The notes: a model not told the origin generated them from the letters alone. DNA of 64,000 nucleotides from an uncultured Lachnospiraceae bacterium (GCA_910579865.1 CAJTXA010000002.1:62001-126000); one strand, 5' to 3'; shown: positions 43,378-51,917, counted from the stretch's first letter. Made by a program: numbers and translations.

Positions 43378-43833
43378 ATGAGAAGAAAAGATCGAGAGAG
43401 GGATCAAGAGTTTGCATTTATGGTTGTAGATAAATGTGAGTATGCGGTTTTGTCTATGGTAGATCAAAAAGGGAAGCCTTATTGCATACCAATTAGTATT
43501 GTTCGGGAGAACGAGAATATTTACTTTCATTGTGCAAAAGATGGAAAAAAGGTAGAATTAATGAGAAAATGTCCAAATGTATGTATGACTTTTGTAGGAA
43601 ATACTTATCGAGAAAAGGATAAGTTTACTACAAAATATGAGTCAGCAATTGCATATGGTATAGCACAGGAGGTTTACTTAGAAGAAGAAAAGGTTATTGC
43701 ACTTCGTATGTTATGTGAACGGCATACTCCTACAAATATGGAAAACTTTGAAAAGGAAATTGCAAAAAGTTTATCAAAAACTGCAGTATGGAAAGTTACA
43801 ATTGATTCTATTACTGGAAAGTGTAAGGAGTAA
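43378..43833 (+). CDS. pyridoxamine 5'-phosphate oxidase-fold protein (NimA-like)
   Basis: A 151-residue flavin-binding split-barrel protein. The start RRKDRERDQEFAFMVVDKCEY, then AVLSMVDQKGKPYCIPIS and IYFHCAKDGKKVELMRKCPNVCMTFVG follow the pattern of the NimA/HugZ-like subgroup found in anaerobes. Members reduce nitro compounds or bind FMN or heme; the substrate here is unknown. AGGAGG 9 bases before the ATG. It directly follows the S8 fragment and converges with the AraC gene (15-bp gap). Confidence 0.85.
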   Translation: MRRKDRERDQEFAFMVVDKCEYAVLSMVDQKGKPYCIPISIVRENENIYFHCAKDGKKVELMRKCPNVCMTFVGNTYREKDKFTTKYESAIAYGIAQEVYLEEEKVIALRMLCERHTPTNMENFEKEIAKSLSKTAVWKVTIDSITGKCKE

Positions 43834-43848
43834 AGGATATAAATATTT

Positions 43849-44667
43849 TTAGGAATGATGGTTTCTATATTCACTTGGACTAATTCCCTTTTTTTGATGA
43901 AATAGTTTTGAAAAATATAATGGATCTGCATAACTGACAGAGTGAGCAATGACTCGTATTGATAATGTGGTTGTTTTTAGCAGAATACATGCCTGACGAA
44001 TTCGATAGTCTAATAAGTAAGTTTGAATGGAAAATCCAGTATAAGCTTTAAACAGGCGGTGTAAATAGGACCGGTTGATATTTAGGTGATTGGCAATATC
44101 TTGAATGGTAATTGGATCACAATAGTTACTTTCAATATAGTTTAAAGCTTCCTCTACATAGTCTGATTTTTTTTCATTAAAGGTAACTTGGCGATTGGGA
44201 AATTTGCAAGTTAAAAGAAAGAAGTATTCATATAAAATACTATTCATAATTAAGTCACGGTTTGTTTTTAGTTGATTTGCTTCAAACATTCTTTCATGAC
44301 AGCGGCGTAATTGCTCATCTTGTCCATAGTGAAAGACAATTTGTTCTAAAAGAGAGGTTCGTTCTAGATAGCCTTTTATTTTGATACCTTGTATTCCAAT
44401 CCAAGTATAACTCCATGGATTTTTATTGTCAGCTTCATAATAGATTAGTTCGTCTGGGCAAATTAAAAAAGCATCTCCTTCTTTTAAATGAAAGATTTTT
44501 CCTCTAGTTTTATAGATTCCACAGCCACTTAAAATATAGTGAATAAGATAACCCTTTCGCATAACAGGACCATAACTGTGTCCAGGTAAGCAGTTTTCAT
44601 ATCCACAAGTATAAATCATAGCATCAATATTTCTAGAAAAATCATTAGAAAAAATAAAATCTTTCAT
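43849..44667 (-). CDS. AraC-family transcriptional regulator
   Basis: A 272-residue regulator. The N-terminal cupin half (residues 20-130) binds a sugar-type ligand: GYLIHYILSGCGIYKTRG and KEGDAFLICPDELIYYEAD. The C-terminal half has two helix-turn-helix units: ITIQDIANHLNINRSYLHRLFKAYTG and IRVIAHSVSYADPLYFSKLFHQKKGISPSEYR. AGGAGG before its ATG at 44667. It is divergent from the PTS gene, with about 220 bases between starts, so it very probably controls that operon and its own expression. Confidence 0.93.
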   Translation of the reverse strand: MKDFIFSNDFSRNIDAMIYTCGYENCLPGHSYGPVMRKGYLIHYILSGCGIYKTRGKIFHLKEGDAFLICPDELIYYEADNKNPWSYTWIGIQGIKIKGYLERTSLLEQIVFHYGQDEQLRRCHERMFEANQLKTNRDLIMNSILYEYFFLLTCKFPNRQVTFNEKKSDYVEEALNYIESNYCDPITIQDIANHLNINRSYLHRLFKAYTGFSIQTYLLDYRIRQACILLKTTTLSIRVIAHSVSYADPLYFSKLFHQKKGISPSEYRNHHS

Positions 44668-44891
44668 AAAGAACCTCCTATAAGATAAAAAAAGTATATA
44701 AAAAAATATTTTTATTAGTAGTCACAATGTCCAATATCTAAGTCACATTTCTCCATATGATTTTTATTATAACAGGATATAATAAAGATTACAAGAAGCA
44801 AAAAAAGAAAGAAGATTTCATTACTGTGGCCACGGAGGGAATCGGAATCGGAATGTTTCTGAGCAGAAAAAAGGAAAAGGAGGCGCATGAA
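44668..44891. promoter_or_regulatory. divergent control region araC-type / PTS
   Basis: About 220 bases between the two starts. A TATAAC (near 44768) without a recognisable -35 suggests an activator-dependent promoter for the PTS gene. I did not find a clear direct repeat for AraC binding by eye. Confidence 0.4.
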
Positions 44892-46817
44892 ATGGATGCG
44901 AATAAGCGACAGAGATATGAAAAGATTGCGATTGAACTTACAAAGTTGGTGGGAGGAAAAGAGAATATTCAAGGAGTTGCACATTGTGCAACACGTCTTA
45001 GAATTGTATTAAGAGATAATGATAGAGCAGATTTAAAGGCAATAGAGGATGTAGATCTTGCAAAAGGGGTATTTGTAGCTGGGGATCAAGTGCAGATTAT
45101 TTTTGGGGCAGGGTTGGTAAATGATGTTTACGAGGTATTTGCAGAGCATAACAATATGAAAAATATGAGCTTAAGCGATTTAAAGACAGTAGCAAATAAG
45201 AAGATGAATCCACTTCAGAGAATTATTAAAGCGTTATCCGATGTATTTGTAGACATTATGCCAGGTATCCTTGCCGCAGCTTTGCTAACTGGACTTTCTG
45301 GAGTACTTGGAAATATGGAGATTGTAAAGGGAAACGATACTTTATATGGAATAAACAAATTGATTAATATTTCCTCTGGAGCAATTTTTGGATTTTTGCC
45401 GCTTGCAGTTGCTTATAGTGCATGTAAACGATTTGGAGGACGACCGATTCTTGGAATTGTGATGGGATGTATTATGCTAAGTGATAGTTTGGCCAATGCT
45501 TATTCGGCAGCACAGGGAACAGTAGAGGTCACAACGTTACATATTTTTGGGCTTGGCGTGGATTTGGTAGGATTTCAGGGCGGAATTATTGTGGCATTGT
45601 TAATGGGATTTGTAACAGCAAAACTAGACCTTTTCTTTGAAAAAAAGGTACCAGAAGTGATTCGATTGTTACTTTCGCCATTACTTACCACATTGGTTGG
45701 TGCACTTCTTTTATTTACGGTAATTGGTCCAGTGGGACGAGGACTTTCTTCTGGAATTACAAATGCTTTGGTATGGATGACACAAAATCTTGGTATAGTT
45801 GGATATGGAATTTTTGCTGGTTTACAACAATTAGTAGTAATTACTGGTCTGCATCATATCTTTGGAGCAATTGAGGCACAACTTTTAGCAGATACTGGCC
45901 GAAATTTTTTAAATCCTTTGATGTCAGTAGCAATTATTGCACAAGGTGGAGCAGTACTTGGCTATTTAGTTAGACATCGGAATCATACAAAAACCAGAGA
46001 ACTTTGTATTCCTAGTTTTGTTTCCGTTTTATTTGGTATTACAGAACCAGCGTTGTTTGGGATTAATTTAAGATATCGTTTTCCAATTATTGGAGGATGT
46101 ATTGGAGGAGCTTTAGGCGGAATTGTTGTCTATATGACAAATTTGGCAGCGGTTGGATTTGGAACAACAGTGCTTCCTGGAATTGCACTAGCGGATCCAG
46201 CAGGAAATGGATATAGAAATTATGTGATAGCACATATAGTAGCAATTACAGGTGGATTTATTATGACAATGATTCTTGGAAAGTTTATGGATAAAACTTT
46301 AGTTGAGACAACAGAACATTCTGAGCAAGAGAAAGGTTTAATGGAAAAAAAAGTTCCTGAGAAGGAGAGCTTTTTTGGATATGCACAGGGAGAATTAATT
46401 GCAATAGAAGAAGTAAAAGATGAAACATTTGCGAATAAAGTTTTGGGAGATGGAGTGGCAGTGATTCCTTCAAAAGGAAAAGTGTATGCGCCTTCAGATG
46501 GGACAGTGATAAGTGTATTTGATACAAAACATGCAGTTTGTTTTCGTAGTCAGTATGGAACAGAGATTTTAATTCATATTGGTGTGGATACAGTAAATTT
46601 ACAAGGAAAATATTTTACAGCTCATGTAAAAGATGGAGATGTAATAAAAAAGGGACAGCTTATGATTGAATTTGATCAAGAACAAATAAAAAAGGCAGGA
46701 TATGATACAGTAATTCCTATGATTTTTACAGATTTGCCAGAGGAGAAGCAAATAGAAAAGACAAAGCCTGGAAAGATAGGAACCGATCAGACTTTGGTTA
46801 CAGTTTATAAAAAATAA
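44892..46817 (+). CDS. PTS sugar transporter, EIIBCA (sucrose/trehalose/beta-glucoside type)
   Basis: A 641-residue membrane protein with three PTS parts. EIIB (residues 5-85) has the phospho-Cys in GVAHCATRLRIVL. EIIC (about 105-465) has about ten membrane segments with GLHHIFGAIEAQL and FGITEPALFGINLR, the latter diagnostic of the glucose-superfamily EIIC. EIIA at the C-terminus has the phospho-His in EILIHIGVDTVNLQGKYF. It imports and phosphorylates a disaccharide or glucoside; which one is not readable. AAAAGGAGG 8 bases before ATG 44892; the longer upstream frame is spurious. Downstream lies a HAD phosphatase, not a glycosidase. Confidence 0.93.
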   Translation: MDANKRQRYEKIAIELTKLVGGKENIQGVAHCATRLRIVLRDNDRADLKAIEDVDLAKGVFVAGDQVQIIFGAGLVNDVYEVFAEHNNMKNMSLSDLKTVANKKMNPLQRIIKALSDVFVDIMPGILAAALLTGLSGVLGNMEIVKGNDTLYGINKLINISSGAIFGFLPLAVAYSACKRFGGRPILGIVMGCIMLSDSLANAYSAAQGTVEVTTLHIFGLGVDLVGFQGGIIVALLMGFVTAKLDLFFEKKVPEVIRLLLSPLLTTLVGALLLFTVIGPVGRGLSSGITNALVWMTQNLGIVGYGIFAGLQQLVVITGLHHIFGAIEAQLLADTGRNFLNPLMSVAIIAQGGAVLGYLVRHRNHTKTRELCIPSFVSVLFGITEPALFGINLRYRFPIIGGCIGGALGGIVVYMTNLAAVGFGTTVLPGIALADPAGNGYRNYVIAHIVAITGGFIMTMILGKFMDKTLVETTEHSEQEKGLMEKKVPEKESFFGYAQGELIAIEEVKDETFANKVLGDGVAVIPSKGKVYAPSDGTVISVFDTKHAVCFRSQYGTEILIHIGVDTVNLQGKYFTAHVKDGDVIKKGQLMIEFDQEQIKKAGYDTVIPMIFTDLPEEKQIEKTKPGKIGTDQTLVTVYKK

Positions 46818-46833
46818 AAGCTGAGGGAAGATT

Positions 46834-47667
46834 ATGGATGAAAAATTAATTTTTTTAGATATTGATGGGACTTTGGTGTCTGCTATGGCAAAACCTTCTT
46901 TTTTGGTAACAGAAGCAATATGCAAAGCAAGAGAAAAAGGTCATAAGGTGTTTTTATGTACTGGACGAAATATGCCAATTATTGGATCAGATATTTTAGA
47001 GGTAGGATTTGATGGAGTCATTGCCAGTGCTGGGGGACATATTGAGGTAGAAGGAAATGTGATTTTTGATTATCTGCTTTCAGAGGAATTGATACAAGAA
47101 TGTCTTTCTATTTTTCATTCTTATGGAATTTTTTGCAGAATAGAAAGTCCAGAAGGAATTTTTACGGATCCACAAATGGAAGAACTTCTTAGAACAGCAA
47201 AATTAGATCCAAAAAATTCGGAATTAATTCGGATGCAGAAAGAAATTGAAGCAGGGATTCCTATTTTACCTTATAAAAGTTATCCCCGAAAGGGAGCTTA
47301 TAAGATTTGCTTTACTAGTACAACGTTAGAGGCAGTCGAGAAAGCAAAAAGGTATCTAGAAGATCGATTTTCTTTTGTAGTACATCCTTATGGAGATAGT
47401 ACGAATTGCTTTAATGGAGAGATTATTTGGCGAGGTGTAGATAAAGGAAAAGGGATGCAAGTCGTTTGTCAATATTATGGAGCATTGCTTCAAGATACAG
47501 TTGCTTTTGGGGACAGTATGAATGATTATGAGATGATGGCATGTGCTGGAGTTAGTGTAGCTATGGGAAATGCTTGTTTTGAATTACAGCAAATGGCAGA
47601 TATTGTTTGTGGAAATGTTTGGGAAGATGGGATATATTATGAGTTTCAGAGGATGGGATTCATTTAA
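46834..47667 (+). CDS. Cof-type HAD-IIB family phosphatase
   Basis: A 277-residue hydrolase. Motif I FLDIDGTL holds the nucleophile Asp; motif II is VFLCTGRNMP; the type IIB cap occupies about residues 85-195; motif III/IV are KGKGMQVV and VAFGDSMNDYEMM. Cof-type enzymes dephosphorylate sugar phosphates or FMN/PLP. Its position 16 bp behind the PTS gene suggests action on the imported sugar phosphate or relief of sugar-phosphate stress. A terminator follows. Confidence 0.92.
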   Translation: MDEKLIFLDIDGTLVSAMAKPSFLVTEAICKAREKGHKVFLCTGRNMPIIGSDILEVGFDGVIASAGGHIEVEGNVIFDYLLSEELIQECLSIFHSYGIFCRIESPEGIFTDPQMEELLRTAKLDPKNSELIRMQKEIEAGIPILPYKSYPRKGAYKICFTSTTLEAVEKAKRYLEDRFSFVVHPYGDSTNCFNGEIIWRGVDKGKGMQVVCQYYGALLQDTVAFGDSMNDYEMMACAGVSVAMGNACFELQQMADIVCGNVWEDGIYYEFQRMGFI

Positions 47668-47698
47668 AAAGAAAGGGTATTTTGCCCTTTCTTTTTTT
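47666..47698 (+). terminator. terminator of the PTS-HAD operon
   Basis: GAAAGGG (47671-47677) with CCCTTTC (47685-47691), extended by A5 on the left and T7 on the right. Confidence 0.85.
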
Positions 47699-47779
47699 AA
47701 AAATTGATATAATTTTGCTATTTATAATAAAGAATAAAACAGGCATATGATTACATAAGATAAAAAAAACGGAGATTTT

Positions 47780-47980
47780 ATGCAAGAAGATTATTTTTAT
47801 GTAGCTGCATATCTGCGCTTATCAAGAGAAGATCGAATCGGATATGTAACAGAAAGTAATAGTATTTGTTCACAAAGAGATTTGATTGTTTCTTTTGTAA
47901 AAGAGCAAAGTAATATGGAAATTTATGATATTTATATTGATGGGTCTGCTATAATAGGACTAAAATTTAAAATAAAGTAG
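47780..47980 (+). pseudogene. N-terminal stub of a large serine recombinase
   Basis: 66 codons: VAAYLRLSREDRI with the catalytic Ser in the Y.RLS motif, then ESNSICSQRDLIVSFV, the standard start of TndX/TnpX-type recombinases. The product should continue YIDDGYSGTNF.RP but here turns into YIDGSAIIGLKFKIK and stops, so the gene is truncated. GGAG before the ATG. It marks a site where an integrative element was once present. Confidence 0.75.
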
Positions 47981-48034
47981 AAATATATTATCCGATTATA
48001 AAAGAAAATTGAGAGAAAAAATATTGATTTTTTC

Positions 48035-48062
48035 TTGCAAAAAAAGAAAAATATGTTACAAT
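48035..48062 (+). promoter_or_regulatory. candidate promoter of the Rpn-like gene
   Basis: TTGCAA at 48035-48040 and TACAAT at 48057-48062, spacer 16, about 35 bases before the start codon. Confidence 0.5.
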
Positions 48063-48097
48063 AAGATTAGAGTGAAAAAGAAACAAAGGAGTAAAAG

Positions 48098-49000
48098 ATG
48101 AAAGATACCATGATTCAATGGCATCCTGGTTTTGTAGCAGCAATGAACTTAGAATTGACAGAAAATCAGGAAGACCTGATATTCGAAAAAGAGTATAATT
48201 TGAATACAAAACCACTTTTAGTAGACTTATTGATAATAAAAAAGGAAGCACCAAATCGAATTGAAAATGAAATAGGGGCAATTTTTAGGCAATATAATAT
48301 TATAGAGTATAAATCCCCAAAGGATCGATTTGACATTGATGTGGTATATAAGACAATTGCTTATGCGTGTCTTTATAAATCTTATGGAGAAACTGTAAAT
48401 AAAAGAGATGCCAAAGAAATAACAGTATCTATTGTTCGAGAAGCAAAACCGATTGGATTGTTTCGCTATTGTAAACAAGCTGGAATTTCAGTAGAGAAAA
48501 GATATAATGGAATTTATTATGTATTAAACCAATGGTTATTTCCAGTTCAGCTTATTATAACGAAAGAATTAGATAGAGAAGCACATATTTGGTTAAAGGC
48601 CTTGACAGAAAAAATGGAAGAACAAGAGATGCGAAGGCTATTAGAGCAAATTCAGCAATTAGGTAAGAAACAAGAAAAAGAATTTGCAGATTCTATATTA
48701 GAAGTGAGTGTAAAGGCAAATAAAAAGATTTTAAATGAAATAAGAGGAGATGATCAGATGTGTCAGGCATTACTTGAACTTATGGAACCAGAAATAAATG
48801 AAATTAAGAGAAAGGCAGAAGAACAAGGAATAGAAAGAGGGATAGAAAAAGGGTTAGAAAAAGGAATAGAACAGGGAATTCGACAATTGATTATCATTCT
48901 TCAGGAACTTGGATATGAGAATGAAATGATAAAAACACTTATTATGAAAAAGTATTCTTTAAGTAAAGAAAAAATTGCCACTTATTTTATAAACTTATAA
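48098..49000 (+). CDS. Rpn/PDDEXK-transposase-like protein
   Basis: A 300-residue protein of the Rpn (recombination-promoting nuclease) type that is multicopy in many Lachnospiraceae. The PD-(D/E)XK core is visible: VDLLIIKKE (Asp), then the E-x-K pair in NIIEYKSPKDRFDIDVVYKT. A coiled coil near residues 175-250 and a Gly-rich repeat (EQGIERGIEKGLEKGIEQGI) lead to a small C-terminal helix-turn-helix-like end. Members of this group are often mislabelled as metabolic enzymes in databases. AAAGGAG before ATG 48098. Function: possible DNA nuclease; mobility has not been shown. Confidence 0.75.
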   Translation: MKDTMIQWHPGFVAAMNLELTENQEDLIFEKEYNLNTKPLLVDLLIIKKEAPNRIENEIGAIFRQYNIIEYKSPKDRFDIDVVYKTIAYACLYKSYGETVNKRDAKEITVSIVREAKPIGLFRYCKQAGISVEKRYNGIYYVLNQWLFPVQLIITKELDREAHIWLKALTEKMEEQEMRRLLEQIQQLGKKQEKEFADSILEVSVKANKKILNEIRGDDQMCQALLELMEPEINEIKRKAEEQGIERGIEKGLEKGIEQGIRQLIIILQELGYENEMIKTLIMKKYSLSKEKIATYFINL

Positions 49001-49014
49001 AAAAGCAGAAAATG

Positions 49015-49050
49015 AAAAGATAGCTTATCAAAAATAAGCTATCTTTTTTT
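49015..49050 (+). terminator. terminator after the Rpn-like gene
   Basis: Arms 49015-49028 and 49034-49047 (AAAAGATAGCTTAT and its complement) with a 5-base loop and T-run. Confidence 0.85.
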
Positions 49051-49533
49051 GTTTTAATATAAATATAGTTTACAGAATCTGTTATCCGTTATTGAGTATT
49101 AATTGACAGTCTATTAATTATTAAGAAAGGGAAATTGGTAAAGAGGGATTGAACTATTATAAAAAATTGATTTTTAAATTAAGAGTATAGATGGAGTTAT
49201 TAGAGAAGATAGTATGAAGTAAGATCTATTTTAGAGATTAGAAAAGTAAAAATAGAAAAAATTGATAAATAGAGGAAAGACATTTGGTATAGAGAAGAAA
49301 ATAATATCTGTTATAAGAATGGAAGATCTTGCAAAGAAGATAGGGTTGTCCTATAATAAGTATAAGATATGTTTATCAGTGGGGAGTAGTAAAATACTTT
49401 TTTATTTATGTTATAGAAAAGGATGAAGTTTAATAAAAAGGAAGTAAAGTCAAATTATTATATGACAAAAAATTAATTTGGAGCATATGTGGTTGGAGGT
49501 GAATTTTAATAAAAAAGAAAGGAAGAAGGAGAT
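49051..49533. other. intergenic region upstream of the tandem regulators
   Basis: 480 very AT-rich bases. A 35-codon frame near 49320 (starting EDLAKKIGLSYNKY) resembles a helix-turn-helix start but lacks a ribosome binding site. No palindrome matching the one at 51618-51637 was seen here. Promoter not assigned. Confidence 0.3.
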
Positions 49534-50484
49534 ATGTTCGATCAGAAAAGAAAGAAAAGGTCTTGGAGTATAGGGGAAATTATACGATATCTTAGGGAAA
49601 AACAACAGATTAGTTTAGAATGTCTTTCTCAGGGAGTTTGTTCCATAGCAACATTATCAAGGATTGAAAATAATGAAAGAACACTAAGTATTTTACTTGC
49701 ACAATGTTTATTAGGACGTTTAGGATGGCAGATTAGTGAGTTTGAAAGCTATTGTAGTGATAAGGAATTTAAGTGGTATGAAAAAAGAATGGAGATTTTA
49801 GAACTGAAAAGACAAAAGAATCTGATACAGATGAAAGAACAGTTAAGAAATTATGAAATAGAAATTGGAGAAAATAAAAAAGATCCTCTACAAAAGCAAT
49901 TTATAACAGCAGAAAAAGCGTTTCTTATGGTGGAAGAAGGAAAGCAAAAAGAAGGAATTTTACTAATGAAAGAGGCAATTTCTTTTACTGTAGATGGATG
50001 GGAAGAAAGTGAAATTACTTTACTTGGATTTGAGGAATTAGAACTTTTTTGTATGCTTGCAGATGCTTATGAGAGACAAAAAGAAAGAGAAGATGCATAT
50101 CGAATATGGGAGCAGATATTAAATTATTTGGAACAAAGACAAATTAGTAAAAAACAAATGGCAGAACCTTATACTTATATTATATCTAGAATTGTTCCTT
50201 ATATGCTGGACTATAAAATGGCAAAAAGGGGTGTAGAATTATGTGAAAAAGGATTGAAGACTGTTTCAGATACACTCAATGGAAATTTTTGTTGTGAATT
50301 ATTGTATTGGAAGGCAAAATGTCAAAGGGTATTATATCAACATGGAAAATTAGAGAAATCAGAAATAATAGAAAGTTATCAATTTGCTTATTATTTATGT
50401 CTTTGTTTTGAGAAGTTGGAATTAGCACAAGAGATAAAAGGTTATTTAAAGGAGGAACAGAATGGGGATCTATCCAATCAGTGA
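49534..50484 (+). CDS. XRE/TPR transcriptional regulator (RNPP-like), first of a pair
   Basis: A 316-residue regulator. The N-terminal helix-turn-helix is IGEIIRYLREKQQISLECLS with ATLSRIENNERTLSILLAQ. The remaining 240 residues are helical repeats of TPR type (ELFCMLADAYERQKEREDAY, KRGVELCEKGLKTV), the arrangement of Rgg/PlcR/NprR-type regulators that bind short peptides. GAAGGAG box before ATG 49534. It overlaps the second regulator by 23 bp. With the secreted peptide gene nearby it suggests a peptide-sensing switch. Confidence 0.82.
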   Translation: MFDQKRKKRSWSIGEIIRYLREKQQISLECLSQGVCSIATLSRIENNERTLSILLAQCLLGRLGWQISEFESYCSDKEFKWYEKRMEILELKRQKNLIQMKEQLRNYEIEIGENKKDPLQKQFITAEKAFLMVEEGKQKEGILLMKEAISFTVDGWEESEITLLGFEELELFCMLADAYERQKEREDAYRIWEQILNYLEQRQISKKQMAEPYTYIISRIVPYMLDYKMAKRGVELCEKGLKTVSDTLNGNFCCELLYWKAKCQRVLYQHGKLEKSEIIESYQFAYYLCLCFEKLELAQEIKGYLKEEQNGDLSNQ

Positions 50485-51355
50485 GGTAATTCGTAAAACC
50501 AGGGAAGGAAAACATATAACAAGGAAGCAGTTATGCGAAGGAATCTGTGATGATAGAACATTAAGACGAATTGAAGTGGGAGAGCAAACACCAAGCAGAG
50601 CAAATGCAGCAGCTTTAATGAAACGTTTGGGAAAAGATAAAGAACCATATTCTTTATTTGTTCATTGCAGTGATGTGGAAGTATATCTGGAATGGGAAAC
50701 ATTAGAGAATTTAATTACCAATAATGCATATAAAGAAGCAGAAGAATATTTGGCTGAATTTGAAGGAAAATTAGATCTAGATGATAAGGTAAATCAACAA
50801 TTTATAAAGAGGCTACATGCATTAATTGATTATCGGTTAGGAAGGATTGATTCGGAAACAAGAAGAATTCAGTTAATAGAAGCTTTACGTTGCACAATTC
50901 CAAAATATCAGGATGGAAGTATACCAAAGGGAATTTTTAGTCGATATGAAGTTCGTTTATTTTGCAATATTGCAATGACTTATGCAGAAGAAGGAAAGTA
51001 TGAAACGGCTCTTTCTTTATTACAGCAGTTAGAGCGATATTTTAAAGAGATACGAGTGGATCAGGAAGAGAGAGCAATTAGTGAAGCTTTAGTGTTATCT
51101 AATTTAGGACAAACGTTAGGAAGAATGGGAAAAATACAAGAAGCAATAAAGGCAGAAGAACAAGCGAGAATATTATGTGAAAAAATGGGGAAAATGGGAA
51201 TGTTACCAAATATTATTTATAATATAGCATATGGGAAAGAAGTGCTTGAAGAAAGTAAAGAAGCCTGCCAAGAATTATTCCAGCAGGCATATTATATTGC
51301 TAAATTATGTGGAAATTATAAAATAATGGAACATATAAAAGAACATATTAATTAA
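50462..51355 (+). CDS. XRE/TPR transcriptional regulator (RNPP-like), second of a pair
   Basis: A 297-residue regulator with the same plan as its neighbour but only distantly similar. Helix-turn-helix: ISEVIRKTREGKHITRKQLC with RTLRRIEVGEQTPSRANAA. TPR-like repeats follow (NAYKEAEEYLAEFEG, IAMTYAEEGKYETALSLLQQ, SNLGQTLGRMGKIQEAIKAEE). It starts inside the first gene behind AGGAGG and ends 10 bp from the stop of the convergent peptide gene. Two coupled regulators of this type in one operon are unusual and may form a heterodimer or an opposing pair. Confidence 0.82.
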   Translation: MGIYPISEVIRKTREGKHITRKQLCEGICDDRTLRRIEVGEQTPSRANAAALMKRLGKDKEPYSLFVHCSDVEVYLEWETLENLITNNAYKEAEEYLAEFEGKLDLDDKVNQQFIKRLHALIDYRLGRIDSETRRIQLIEALRCTIPKYQDGSIPKGIFSRYEVRLFCNIAMTYAEEGKYETALSLLQQLERYFKEIRVDQEERAISEALVLSNLGQTLGRMGKIQEAIKAEEQARILCEKMGKMGMLPNIIYNIAYGKEVLEESKEACQELFQQAYYIAKLCGNYKIMEHIKEHIN

Positions 51356-51364
51356 ATATGAAGA

Positions 51365-51538
51365 TTATTCATTAAAAATGTAATCGAAAAGTGGCATAAT
51401 ACCATTATCTTCTGTTTCTTCTATTGGATTAGATACTGGTTCCGAAGCATTTGCTTTACTTGGAACAGACAATATAGTAAACATAAAACAAAGAGTAAGA
51501 ATAGTTGTTAAAAATGGTTTTTTTAGAATATTTTTCAT
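51365..51538 (-). CDS. 57-residue secreted peptide precursor, candidate signalling pheromone
   Basis: Minus-strand frame with an AAAGGAG box 9 bases before the ATG at 51538 and stop at 51365-51367. The product has a classical signal peptide: basic start KNILKKPF, hydrophobic core to about residue 25, then a small-residue site near SKANA-SEP (about residues 27-33). The mature part has about 25 residues: acidic (SNPIEETEDNG) and ending IMPLFDYIFNE. There is no other domain. It sits 10 bp from, and opposite to, two RNPP-type regulators, the usual place of a PapR/NprX-type precursor. It has a palindrome in its promoter region. Confidence 0.6.
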   Translation of the reverse strand: MKNILKKPFLTTILTLCFMFTILSVPSKANASEPVSNPIEETEDNGIMPLFDYIFNE

Positions 51539-51617
51539 ATGAAGAGTCTCCTTTCGCTTTATGCGATTATTGTTAAAAGCAAATTTAATGGGTAAGGTTT
51601 TAATTAAAGTTGCTTAT

Positions 51618-51637
51618 TGATAGAATCATTTCTATCA
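51618..51637. promoter_or_regulatory. perfect palindrome upstream of the peptide gene
   Basis: TGATAGAA-TCAT-TTCTATCA, an 8-bp inverted repeat with a 4-base spacer, lies 80 bases upstream of the peptide start codon. It is a candidate operator for one or both of the XRE-TPR regulators. Confidence 0.4.
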
Positions 51638-51651
51638 TATACTATTTAAAT

Positions 51652-51720
51652 AAAAAAACAAGGTCGTTTTTGGAAAACTTTTATTCGACATAATTTTTCC
51701 AAATACGACCTTGTTTTTTT
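51652..51720. terminator. long bidirectional hairpin between peptide and toxin transcripts
   Basis: An outer stem (A7-CAAGGTCGT at 51652-51667 with its complement and T7 at the right end, to 51720) and an inner stem (TTGGAAAA with TTTTCCAA) surround an AT-rich loop. No gene runs into it from the right, so it may insulate the divergent promoters. Confidence 0.7.
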
Positions 51721-51810
51721 GTAAATTTGTCGATATGCTAAGAACTATCTGGGGATGATATGTTGTATATAAATTGTTATTGTGGTCTTGTTATTGCAGT
51801 CCGAACACTT

Positions 51811-51917
51811 GCATCAGAGGGTAGGTCTAATTCGGAGTTATTTGCAAAAGGCTCACAAACAAATGTATCGCTTTTAGTAAAAAGCAATATTTTTGCATAG
51901 ACCTACTCTCTAAATGC
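51811..51917 (+). ncRNA. candidate structured RNA in the leader of the vWA-RHS gene
   Basis: The outer helix is GCAT plus AGAGGGTAGGTCTA (51811-51829) with TAGACCTACTCTCT plus ATGC (51898-51917), 18 pairs with one or two bulged bases. Inside are TGCAAAA (51843-51849) with TTTTGCA (51891-51897) and a hairpin GCTTTT-AGTA-AAAAGC (51870-51885). It ends about 70 bases before the toxin start codon. A 46-codon frame (51760-51900) overlaps it but has no convincing ribosome binding site. No known riboswitch was recognised. Confidence 0.4.

Noticed and set aside
44757..44891. N-terminal extension of the PTS protein by 45 codons
   Set aside because: It overlaps the divergent promoter region, has no ribosome binding site, and the family starts at the EIIB domain after ATG 44892.
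49321..49428. 35-codon frame resembling a helix-turn-helix start
   Set aside because: No ribosome binding site and no continuation; probably chance or a relic.
51760..51900. 46-codon open frame in the toxin leader
   Set aside because: Weak ribosome binding site and complete overlap with a regular multi-helix RNA fold; reported as structured RNA instead.
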